Positions 1-7,270 of a stretch of 31,695 bases of DNA are shown piece after piece. The notes below the pieces were generated by a model. It made no database searches, was not told the origin of the DNA, and worked only from the letters and a program-made list of their open reading frames with translations. The DNA is from Bacillota bacterium (GTDB taxonomy: Bacteria; Bacillota_I; Bacilli_A; Erysipelotrichales; Erysipelotrichaceae), in NCBI GenBank assembly GCA_023388535.1, contig JAEWFZ010000031.1, positions 1 to 31,695 of the forward strand. Direction: 5' to 3'. How positions within the stretch are numbered: position 1 is the first letter of the stretch; every line of letters begins with the position of its first letter. Position numbers and translations under genes: made by a program.

Positions 1-2
1 TC

Positions 3-39
3 AAAAAAAGAGTGAATCTTGATTTGAATTCACTCTTTT
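3..39 (-). terminator. Rho-independent terminator after the VOC gene
   Basis: A perfect 12-bp stem (6-17 with 28-39, 10-nt loop) is followed on the minus strand by a T run (complement of the A run 3-9). It lies about 90 nt beyond the stop of the VOC-family gene and ends the 5453-129 gene run. Confidence 0.8.
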
Positions 40-49
40 CTTTGATTTT

Positions 50-123
50 TCTAAAACCTCTTTATAGCTGCCTTCTAAAACTTCTTTATAGCGGACAGCT
101 ATTTTTCTAAAACTTCTTTAACG
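50..123. repeat. Three imperfect direct repeats downstream of the VOC gene
   Basis: Copies of TCTAAAACNTCTTTATAGC occur at 50-68 and 74-92, with a shorter third copy at 106-123. On the minus strand the two full copies read in one open frame as repeated YKEVLE-like peptides. This may be a slipped or decayed coding tail, or short tandem duplications in the 3' UTR. No function is assigned. Confidence 0.5.
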
Positions 124-128
124 ATCCT

Positions 129-893
129 TTATAAAATCATTAATTGGATCCCATTGGGATCGATAAGCTTTTTGGCTTCTTTATTATCAAGGTTTAATCG
201 AATCGCTTTAACTCCTAATTGATGGGAATGGCGAATCGGTAATTTACCAAACCAGGTATTAATACCAATATGGTGATGATACTGACCGATAGAAAGGAAT
301 TTAGCTTGAGTGCCAAAACTATGTTTTAATTGAAATCCTAAATCGGTATAAAACTTTTCACTCTCTGCTAAATCATGGACCAAAAGATGGACATGACCGA
401 TGCTGGTACCCTGTGGTAATTGATTAAAGGGCGTTTTAGCTAGTTCAAATAAACTCTGAGCATCAAGGCTATCGGTAAAACCGACGATACTCCCATCGGC
501 TCGAATATCCCAGTCTTCCATCGGTCGATCACAATAGATTTCAATGCCATTACCTAACGGATCAGCAAAGTAGAGCGCTTCTGAATAACCATGATTGGAA
601 GCACCTCCTAGCATCTTTTTCTCCGATAGACTGACAAAGATAGCAGCAAAGTCTTCTCGTTTAGGGACTTTTATCGCAAAATGATAAAGACCGGTAACTT
701 CTATTGGTAGTTGCTCTTCTTTTTCGATTTCTGGCTGTTGATATAAGCGTATCAAAGTACTGTCAACGCCCAACTCAATACAATCAGAAGTCGTTTTCAA
801 CACACGAAAACCGACGTGTTCAACATAGAAATCACGCATCGCTTCTAGTTCAATAACATTTAAATCAACCGAATCTATTACTTTCTTTCCCAT
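129..893 (-). CDS. Two-domain VOC-family protein, catechol 2,3-dioxygenase (CatE)-like
   Basis: A 254-residue cytoplasmic protein built of two vicinal-oxygen-chelate modules. The N-terminal module runs to about residue 125, with the FY-x-x-x-x-GF signature and a GNGIEIY metal-side motif. The C-terminal module runs from about 165 to 254, with GHVHLLV and GQYHHHIGINTW, the latter typical of the Bacillus CatE family. Family members are metal-dependent ring-cleaving dioxygenases or related lyases, but the substrate cannot be read from sequence, and the second domain ends in DPNGIQLMIL without the usual final Glu. The start overlaps the end of the upstream nucleotidyltransferase by 16 bp and no clear Shine-Dalgarno is visible, suggesting translational coupling as the last gene of the unit. 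Confidence 0.8.
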   Translation of the reverse strand: MGKKVIDSVDLNVIELEAMRDFYVEHVGFRVLKTTSDCIELGVDSTLIRLYQQPEIEKEEQLPIEVTGLYHFAIKVPKREDFAAIFVSLSEKKMLGGASNHGYSEALYFADPLGNGIEIYCDRPMEDWDIRADGSIVGFTDSLDAQSLFELAKTPFNQLPQGTSIGHVHLLVHDLAESEKFYTDLGFQLKHSFGTQAKFLSIGQYHHHIGINTWFGKLPIRHSHQLGVKAIRLNLDNKEAKKLIDPNGIQLMIL

Positions 894-1795
894 AGATCAA
901 ATGGATAGAGTTCTTCTTCCTTAAAGCGTTTTAAGCTTTCAATCACTTCAGGTTTATCTTCCTGATAGGTGATGCCAAACCAACGATCTGGGCTGGCGTA
1001 GACTTTCACTTTTATTTCGCCTTTATCGATTAATTGACCAATCGCCGTCGGAATTACATATTCCGCTTTCATCGGATTGGATTCTAAGTTTTCTTCTAAA
1101 AATTCTACGAATAAAGGTTCCAATTGCTCAAAGATTTTTGGCGTAAAGCCCCAGTAGTTCATGGAACATACTTGGTTTCCATCGATTGGATGCCAGTAGC
1201 CATCTTCTTCATAGACAATGTTTTCACCCTGCTTAGCAATTTTTTGAACTTCGACAATTTCCTTCAGGTATTGATCTTCTTTCTGACAAATAGCTCGAGT
1301 GACACTACCATGACTGGTTACGGTATTTTTCAACACATAGGCTACCATACCATAATGACTATCGCTGGCTTCATTACTTAGGAATTGATGCATTAAAACA
1401 TACGAAGCACGACCATAGAAATCATCCGCGTTAATAACCATGAAGGGTTGCTCAGGCTCTAACATACCTTTACAAGCTAATAAAGCATGAACTGTTCCAT
1501 AAGGTTTTTGACGACCAACCACCGGTTCAAACCCTTCTGGTAAGTCCTCTAGCTCTTGATAAGCATATCGTACATTAATGAATGGACGAATCTTAGCGAC
1601 TAATGAATCTTCAAAAGCTTGTTCATGTTCTTTTTTAATAATTAGAATTAAATGTTTAAAGCCAGCTTGTATGGCGTCGTAAATTGAAAAATCAATAATT
1701 GATTCTCCGTTGTTACCTACGACGTCAATTTGTTTTAGTCCGCCATAGCGCGAGCCCATTCCGGCCGCCAGAATAATTAATACAGGTTCTTTCAT
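878..1795 (-). CDS. Sugar-phosphate nucleotidyltransferase family protein
   Basis: A 305-residue soluble protein. The N-terminal LAAGMGSRYGGLKQ motif is the NTP-binding loop of the NTP_transferase (GT-A like) fold, and VINADDFYG about 120 residues in supplies the metal-binding Asp pair. Members join NTP to sugar phosphates or phospho-alcohols; this subgroup is usually annotated only as nucleotidyltransferase, so the sugar is unknown. The ribosome site AGAGGAG sits just before the ATG. It begins 9 nt after the HAD gene stops and overlaps the VOC gene, so all three are probably co-transcribed. Confidence 0.85.
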   Translation of the reverse strand: MKEPVLIILAAGMGSRYGGLKQIDVVGNNGESIIDFSIYDAIQAGFKHLILIIKKEHEQAFEDSLVAKIRPFINVRYAYQELEDLPEGFEPVVGRQKPYGTVHALLACKGMLEPEQPFMVINADDFYGRASYVLMHQFLSNEASDSHYGMVAYVLKNTVTSHGSVTRAICQKEDQYLKEIVEVQKIAKQGENIVYEEDGYWHPIDGNQVCSMNYWGFTPKIFEQLEPLFVEFLEENLESNPMKAEYVIPTAIGQLIDKGEIKVKVYASPDRWFGITYQEDKPEVIESLKRFKEEELYPFDLWERK

Positions 1796-1804
1796 AAGTC
1801 TCCT

Positions 1805-2836
1805 CTAGGTTTCTTTTTGGTTTAATAACCGTAATAAATCAATTAAATCTTTTGGTTCTGAAAGATAGTAGTCCATGCCATAGTCTTTCAGTTGTTCTAC
1901 GGGGGTAAATCCCCATGACACACCAATCGCCGTCATATTGACGTTTTTAGCTGTCAGCATATCTACTTTGGAATCACCAACAAAAACTACCGAGGTGAGC
2001 GGCAACATCATAGCGTCGACAATCATCTTGGTACTTGTTGGATCGGGTTTTCGAGGTATTCTTTCGGTTTCACCCACGACATCAACAAAACGGACATCTG
2101 GGAAAAATTCAGCAATTAGCTCTTTGGTGAACTCTTCCTTTTTATTGGATAATACCGCTAATAAATAGCCTCGATTATATAATTCATTAACCATCTCTAC
2201 GATACCTCGGAAAGGTAAGGTAAAGTCTTTAAATTGACGACCATAAGCTTCAACCAAGTCTAAGTAGATAGCTTGAAGAAACTCAGGATCGGTATCTTCT
2301 GGTAAACCTTGACGAACGACGTTGAATAAACCATTACCAATCAGTTTCTTCATATCTTCGGTAGTAATGCTGGCATAGCCATGTTTACGTAAGGCTTTGT
2401 TAGTGGCGTTGGTTAAGTCGGTAATGGTATCCAGTAGGGTTCCATCCAAATCAAAGATAACGCCCTTGATCCGATTCTTGGCGAAACTACTTTCTTCCCC
2501 AGTGACTACCGGTGGCTGGTTATAGTCTGTGACTTCACCATCGTTTTTTTTAGGAACGCTACGAGTCGCTTGTCCAATCGCATAGATTAAGACGATTACG
2601 CCAATTACCATCGTGGCCATGCCGACAAACGGTAAGTAATTAACGATTTCTCCAAAACCAAATCCATTAATATCAATCAGTTTTTTAGTAACAATAATCC
2701 ACAGTAAACCGATCGCAACCAAAATGATTCCAGTAAAGATACCAAAGGTTCCAGAACTGGCTCTGATATGGGTTTTACTTGGTCGGTATACGGGTCTTTG
2801 TTTTTTTATTTTTTGTTTTTTATCTGTATTTGACAC
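1805..2836 (-). CDS. Membrane-anchored HAD-family phosphatase (phosphoglycolate phosphatase-like)
   Basis: A 343-residue fusion. A basic N-terminus is followed by two predicted membrane helices (about residues 31-49 and 65-88), a polar linker, and a HAD domain from about 122. HAD motifs are complete: motif I DLDGTLLDT (129-137) with the nucleophile and acid Asp, motif II VLSNKK (228-233), Lys of motif III in KPDP (263-266), and motif IV GDSKVD (287-292). The cap resembles PGP/Gph phosphatases, normally about 220 soluble residues. Fusion to a two-helix anchor is unusual and places the enzyme on the inner face of the membrane. The start is GTG with AAGGA upstream. It lies 47 nt after glpK. Confidence 0.85.
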   Translation of the reverse strand: MSNTDKKQKIKKQRPVYRPSKTHIRASSGTFGIFTGIILVAIGLLWIIVTKKLIDINGFGFGEIVNYLPFVGMATMVIGVIVLIYAIGQATRSVPKKNDGEVTDYNQPPVVTGEESSFAKNRIKGVIFDLDGTLLDTITDLTNATNKALRKHGYASITTEDMKKLIGNGLFNVVRQGLPEDTDPEFLQAIYLDLVEAYGRQFKDFTLPFRGIVEMVNELYNRGYLLAVLSNKKEEFTKELIAEFFPDVRFVDVVGETERIPRKPDPTSTKMIVDAMMLPLTSVVFVGDSKVDMLTAKNVNMTAIGVSWGFTPVEQLKDYGMDYYLSEPKDLIDLLRLLNQKET

Positions 2837-2883
2837 GGTCTTTTCCTTCTTTAATCTATCCTATTTTATCATACTTTAGTTCT

Positions 2884-4341
2884 TTATTCATCCAACTCCG
2901 AAGCGAGAATAGCTACTCGAATGGCTTTCTTCCATTTCTTTAGATAGCGATGCCGGGTTGCTTGTACCATAGTCGGTTGGATGACTTTTTTAATCCGTAA
3001 AAGTTCTCTTAACTGCTTTAGACTGCTAAAGAATTGAGTATGTAATCCGGCCAGGAAGGCCACACCCAAAGCGGTTTGTTCCGAAGAATGCCATTTGACA
3101 ATATCGGTATTAAGTAATCCCGACTGAAAACGCATTAAATAATCATTCTCACTTGCCTTACCATCGACCGATAAAAGTTTGATGTCTTGATTCATCGCCA
3201 TCATGATTTCATAGATTTGAAAAGCAATCGCTTCTAAACCAGCTTTAATCAGCTGTTCTTGAGTGGTGGAAGCTTTCAGCCCTAGAATCATACCTCTGGC
3301 TTTCGGTTGCCAGTACGGCGCTCCTAAGCCGGTAAACGCTGGAACTAAAACCAGTTCTTCATCCGGTTCGCTGGCGAAAGCTAGTTGGCTGGTTACAGCT
3401 ACCGACTCAGCTAAATGGAGTTGTTCTACCAACCATTTCATCAAAGCCCCAGCAATAAATACTGAACCTTCGGTCGCATAATGGGCTTGTCCATTAACGC
3501 TACAAGCTAAAGTGGTAATCAAACCACTAGTATTGCTGATTGGTTTGGTACCGGTATGCATTAAAACAAAGGCACCCGTACCATAAGTACATTTGACTTC
3601 CCCCTGCTCGAAGCAACCATGACCGAAAAGAGAGGCTTGTTGGTCACCAGCCACCCCAGTAACCCTTATCCAGCGATCTTTTACTTTAATTTGGCCATAG
3701 TCAGCACTTGAAGCTAAAACTTTCGGTAATTCAATATCTTCAAAGCCAAATCGAGCAATTAGGTCGCCATCCCAGTTTAAATCGTGAATATTAAACAACA
3801 TGGTTCTTGAAGCGTTGGTATGATCGGTTGCGTAAATAGTTCCTTTCGATAATTTATATAGAATCCAAGTATCAATGGTTCCTACACAAATCTTACTACG
3901 ATCAAGGGTATCAAACTGATCAAGTATGAAGCGAAGTTTAGAAGCAGAAAAGTACGGATCGACCCGTAAACCCGTTTTACTTTGAATGAGGCTTTCATCG
4001 ATCTTCCACTGTTCACAGATGGCCTTGGTTTGGCGCGATTGCCAATTGATGGCTGGATAAATCGGTTCACCGGTTGTTTTATCCCAAACTACTAAGGTTT
4101 CTCGTTGATTGGTTAATCCGACGCTGTCGATTAGACTCAAATCAATATCTGCCAGAACTTCATCGATGCTTTCTTTTTGAGCTTTGATAATTATGTTGGC
4201 GTCTTGTTCGACCCAACCGGGTTGGGGATAGTCTAAACTGATTTGACGCGAAGCCATTTTCACAACTTCCCCTTGTTTATTAACTAAGACCGAACGAACC
4301 GAGGTCGTTCCACTATCAAGAGCTAAGATATATTGACTCAT
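2884..4341 (-). CDS. glpK: Glycerol kinase
   Basis: ATP-dependent phosphorylation of glycerol to sn-glycerol 3-phosphate (FGGY family, cytoplasm). Visible motifs are DSGTTSVR (9-16), TNQRET near 77-82, WD near 86, GVAGDQQASLFG near 229-240 with the general-base Asp233, and CTYGTGAF near 251. Length 485 compares with about 500 for the family. The usual Gram-positive segment before GDQQ, which carries the HPr-phosphorylated His (DYHFFG-type), is replaced by a shorter KVKDRWIRV stretch without His, so PTS activation is probably absent. It overlaps the upstream S51-like gene by 4 bp (ATGA). No GlpF or GlpO is in view, but a gpsA-like gene lies at 13709. Confidence 0.95.
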   Translation of the reverse strand: MSQYILALDSGTTSVRSVLVNKQGEVVKMASRQISLDYPQPGWVEQDANIIIKAQKESIDEVLADIDLSLIDSVGLTNQRETLVVWDKTTGEPIYPAINWQSRQTKAICEQWKIDESLIQSKTGLRVDPYFSASKLRFILDQFDTLDRSKICVGTIDTWILYKLSKGTIYATDHTNASRTMLFNIHDLNWDGDLIARFGFEDIELPKVLASSADYGQIKVKDRWIRVTGVAGDQQASLFGHGCFEQGEVKCTYGTGAFVLMHTGTKPISNTSGLITTLACSVNGQAHYATEGSVFIAGALMKWLVEQLHLAESVAVTSQLAFASEPDEELVLVPAFTGLGAPYWQPKARGMILGLKASTTQEQLIKAGLEAIAFQIYEIMMAMNQDIKLLSVDGKASENDYLMRFQSGLLNTDIVKWHSSEQTALGVAFLAGLHTQFFSSLKQLRELLRIKKVIQPTMVQATRHRYLKKWKKAIRVAILASELDE

Positions 4342-5453
4342 AACATCATCCCCTTAATTTTGTATTCATCCGCAAATCGCCCGAAGCGACTTCTAAAACT
4401 AAACTGTTCAACCACCTGCTTGATTTCTGGATCATAGGTATAAGTAATGGTACCCACCTTTAGTTGCGGGCTAAAGATAAAGAAAACCATTTGTTGATCT
4501 TGATGGGATTGTAAAATAACTAAAGACTTTTCAAAGAAGCCTAGTAAACGAAACATACAAGGATAAACTTCTCGTTGATCCACTTTAATATTGGCTAAAC
4601 GTTTTAAATAACCATCTTCTAAAGCTTGGTTAAAGTCATCAAAATAGCGATAAACTTCCGTTAAAGGCTCTTGAGGTTGGGTTATCCAAGATAGCCTAAA
4701 GCCTTCTAACTGACGGACCTGATGATCAAGGATCTCAAAACTATAGAGTGGTGTTAATCCCTTTTCGTTTAATAGATAGGGATGTTGACGTTTAAATATC
4801 AATAAAGGAAAATGATTAATTTTACTTTTCTTATCGACGAAAGCTAAATGTTGAAAATCTTTCAGCGCATGTACGGTGATATCTTTTGATTGTTGTTGTA
4901 AATCTTTCATTTGGAGTGGTCCATCACCGGTTGACACAATGGGCCAATAGATCGTTTCACAATTTACATGGGGCATTATATTAAAGGGACCAAAACCAAG
5001 ACCCTTCTTAATGACAAAGTCAGGATAGGCTTCGGAAGTTGGGGTTAAAACAATATGTTCGGACATTACCATCGCGCCCGCGCTTAAACCTATGATATTA
5101 CACGATGCTTTCTTTATGGCTTTGAGAATTCCAAAGAATTTTAAGGTTTCATATAATACAAGTGGATTTCCACCATGTAGATAAATAAAGGTTGCTGTTT
5201 CGATACAACGTCGGGCTTCTTTTCGACTGGTCAAAGCATTAAGTCGATGTACATTTTGAAAAGACATACCCATGGTTCCTAGTTTTTCAACGAGATCTTC
5301 TTCAAACTGATAGGCTTTTGGATACTCGATTAAAGAACTAGGTACAAACACACAGTCTTTGGTCGCATCATGGTTTTCAATTAAAAATCGACTTAAACTA
5401 TTTAAGCTTTCAAAGTTGTCTTCAAAGGATGAAATAAAATAATAACGTTTCAT
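4338..5453 (-). CDS. Peptidase S51 (PepE/cyanophycinase-like) protein with C-terminal extension
   Basis: A 371-residue protein. Residues 1 to about 225 match the class-I-glutaminase-like S51 fold: YLHGGNP near 91-97, nucleophile elbow GLSAGAM with Ser124, and a likely triad His162 in NIMPHVN. S51 enzymes are aspartyl dipeptidases or cyanophycinases of about 230 residues. The remaining 140 residues are not recognised and are rich in aromatic and basic residues. No signal peptide is seen. The gene overlaps glpK by 4 bp, so the two are coupled. There is no Shine-Dalgarno before the ATG; instead a perfect TATAAT ends 10 nt upstream. Confidence 0.75.
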   Translation of the reverse strand: MKRYYFISSFEDNFESLNSLSRFLIENHDATKDCVFVPSSLIEYPKAYQFEEDLVEKLGTMGMSFQNVHRLNALTSRKEARRCIETATFIYLHGGNPLVLYETLKFFGILKAIKKASCNIIGLSAGAMVMSEHIVLTPTSEAYPDFVIKKGLGFGPFNIMPHVNCETIYWPIVSTGDGPLQMKDLQQQSKDITVHALKDFQHLAFVDKKSKINHFPLLIFKRQHPYLLNEKGLTPLYSFEILDHQVRQLEGFRLSWITQPQEPLTEVYRYFDDFNQALEDGYLKRLANIKVDQREVYPCMFRLLGFFEKSLVILQSHQDQQMVFFIFSPQLKVGTITYTYDPEIKQVVEQFSFRSRFGRFADEYKIKGMML

Positions 5454-5463
5454 AGATACTGCT

Positions 5464-5469
5464 ATTATA
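5464..5469 (-). promoter_or_regulatory. TATAAT -10 element implying a near-leaderless transcript
   Basis: A perfect TATAAT lies only 10 nt before the ATG of the S51-like gene, so initiation at the usual distance would leave a 5' UTR of about 3 nt. No ribosome site lies between. No good -35 hexamer is seen 17 bp upstream. Confidence 0.45.
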
Positions 5470-5491
5470 ACCGAATTTCTAAAATTGGACT

Positions 5492-5542
5492 AAAAAAAGA
5501 AAAAGTATCTTTGCTGGTATGTAAGGAACTTTTACAAATACT
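5492..5542 (-). terminator. Probable terminator after the GNAT gene
   Basis: On the minus strand AGTATTTG pairs with CAAA-G-ATACT (one bulge, 21-nt loop) and is followed by a long T-rich tail. It is weaker than the other hairpins in the window. Confidence 0.4.
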
Positions 5543-5561
5543 AATCACTAGACCTTAGTTG

Positions 5562-6062
5562 TCATAACAATTTTTCGGCAACCAAGATCGTACCATCCGC
5601 TTGCTTGACTTCGTTTACTACTTCAAAGTCATTCTTTAACCAGAAATGTGTCGACTGAGGATTGCCTTTATCTATCCCTAAACGAATTTTCTTAATACCA
5701 GTTTCCTTTAGATATTGGCCTACTTCTTGAATAACAGCAGAACCAATTTGTTTACCTTGGATTTGTTTATTAGTCATAAAGAAACCGATAAAAGCTGTTT
5801 CTTGATCTGGAAATCCATAAATAAGATCCATAATCGCTACCAAAAACTTGTTATCATAAAATCCGACATAGTATTTAGAGTCGGCCCTCGTATTGGGTGG
5901 CAACATATGCATATCGTTAATAATTAGTTCTCTTGAGGGTTGTTTTTTACAGTAGTCATAATATTCTGTATTCTGCAAGCAAAAATCAAGGATATCATCG
6001 ACATCAGAATCGTTCATGAAGAAGACGCTGTAGCGCGTACTGAGTTTTGAAATATTAAACAT
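5562..6062 (-). CDS. GNAT-family N-acetyltransferase
   Basis: A 166-residue protein with the GNAT fold: beta-strand 4 (ETAFIGFFMTN) followed by the acetyl-CoA pyrophosphate loop QGKQIGSAVI near residues 100-109, then IRLGIDKGNPQSTHFWLKNDFE, the usual motif B region. It transfers acetyl from acetyl-CoA to an amine; the acceptor is not predictable. AGGAG stands 10 nt before the ATG, and the stop is UGA. Monocistronic: terminator-like hairpins occur on both sides and neighbours have unrelated roles. Confidence 0.85.
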   Translation of the reverse strand: MFNISKLSTRYSVFFMNDSDVDDILDFCLQNTEYYDYCKKQPSRELIINDMHMLPPNTRADSKYYVGFYDNKFLVAIMDLIYGFPDQETAFIGFFMTNKQIQGKQIGSAVIQEVGQYLKETGIKKIRLGIDKGNPQSTHFWLKNDFEVVNEVKQADGTILVAEKLL

Positions 6063-6090
6063 TTAGTATTCTCCTAGATTGTAATTTTTC

Positions 6091-6114
6091 TATAAAAAAG
6101 AGCCAAAGCTCTTT
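6091..6114 (-). terminator. Terminator overlapping the stop of the Ig/DPBB wall protein
   Basis: A perfect 7-bp stem (6097-6103 with 6108-6114, CAAA loop on the plus strand) is followed on the minus strand by a T run. The hairpin includes the stop codon of the 6113-7165 gene. Confidence 0.7.
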
Positions 6115-7165
6115 AGAAGCGACAACCGGTCCGCGTCCGCGTAGCAATACCCGTCACGATAAAGGTACCACGTCGATAATTACGGATAAAATGAACTCCG
6201 TTGAACCCAGCTTCATTACCCGCAAAAAGATCGAGATGATTGCCGCTGACGCCACGGTCGCCAACGACCACCTGAATTGGTTTTCCGGGTTGGATGCCTT
6301 GTCCAGAAAGCGAATGATTTGTAATTTGACCCACGGTACATAATGGCCAGTTTTTCCCAGTCGCTACGATATAGTAGCCCTCATAGGTAATTCCTTTTCT
6401 CCAAGTACCGTCGTTTTGACGAACCGAGTTAAGACCAATATAAATCCCTGAGGCGGTTTGATTATTTCCGTTTTTATCTTGACGACAACCAATACAGTTG
6501 GCTCCATAAAGCGTTAAACGCACATCGACAGCGGACTTGTCATGGCTGGTGGTTCTTTCCGTGTTTGAAGTTGGAGCTTGTTTTACCCGGTTTTCAACGA
6601 CCTTGACAACCGGTTTTGGTTTTGGCTTCGGTTTGGGTTTAATGGTCACCACTACCTGATGTTGTGCAATATTGCCGGAGCTATCACTCGCTTCTATCGT
6701 AATGGTTTGTTGGCCTTCTTTAGCTGTATTAATGCTTTGAAGTTGTTTTATGGTAATGTCTTCGTCGTAGTTATCCTTAGCTTTGAATTTATTAGCTAGA
6801 TTAATTGGTGTGGCTTTATAGTCAAGAGTGATTTTATCTATGGTTTTGGTAAACTTGGGAGCTGTTTTATCGACGACTTCGAGCACGACTTGTTTTTCAA
6901 TTTGATTAAAATCTAATTTAGCTTGATAGGTTAGTACATGTTGACCAGCTTCGCTAGTGTTTACCAGTGGTAGTAAAACTTCTTGGTAGTTGCCACCATT
7001 AATTAGCATGGTTGGATCAAATACTTGGTTAACTTCTATTTCTCGTTTCTTTTGATTGAGCTCTAAACTGACGTTTTTATGCTTAGTAATCGGGCTCGCT
7101 AAAGTAATCGTGCTTAAAAGCGTGGCTACTACAGAGAATGAATAAATTACTTTGATAAAATTCAT
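6113..7165 (-). CDS. Exported wall protein: bacterial Ig-like module, Lys-Pro linker, RlpA/3D-like double-psi barrel
   Basis: A 350-residue protein. A signal peptide (about 1-24) is followed by a module beginning VFDPTMLINGGNY that recurs in the NlpC/P60 neighbour, an Ig-like/DUF5011-type domain (about 101-176, with ASDSSGN), a KPKPKPKPKP linker (177-186), and a Cys-bearing C-terminal domain (215-350). TASG (238-241), VVVGDRG (299-305) and HLDLF (310-314) resemble the RlpA/3D double-psi beta-barrel of peptidoglycan lytic enzymes. Cys224 and Cys227 (CIGC), Cys276 and Cys348 could form disulfides. Likely role is cell-wall cleavage or remodelling outside the cell; catalysis is inferred only. The ribosome site is weak (GGTAAAG). 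Confidence 0.75.
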   Translation of the reverse strand: MNFIKVIYSFSVVATLLSTITLASPITKHKNVSLELNQKKREIEVNQVFDPTMLINGGNYQEVLLPLVNTSEAGQHVLTYQAKLDFNQIEKQVVLEVVDKTAPKFTKTIDKITLDYKATPINLANKFKAKDNYDEDITIKQLQSINTAKEGQQTITIEASDSSGNIAQHQVVVTIKPKPKPKPKPVVKVVENRVKQAPTSNTERTTSHDKSAVDVRLTLYGANCIGCRQDKNGNNQTASGIYIGLNSVRQNDGTWRKGITYEGYYIVATGKNWPLCTVGQITNHSLSGQGIQPGKPIQVVVGDRGVSGNHLDLFAGNEAGFNGVHFIRNYRRGTFIVTGIATRTRTGCRF

Positions 7166-7239
7166 AAGCTTTACCAGACACGCTCTCTTTCTTCTAAAAC
7201 AAAAATACTATTAAATCAATCAATCCAAGTCTGATTAAC

Positions 7240-7263
7240 AAAAAATGGCTCGATGAGCCATTT
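7240..7263 (-). terminator. Terminator after the NlpC/P60 gene
   Basis: A perfect 9-bp stem (7243-7251 with 7255-7263, 3-nt loop) ends in six T on the minus strand, just after the stop of the hydrolase gene. Confidence 0.85.
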
Positions 7264-7270
7264 AGTTTTT

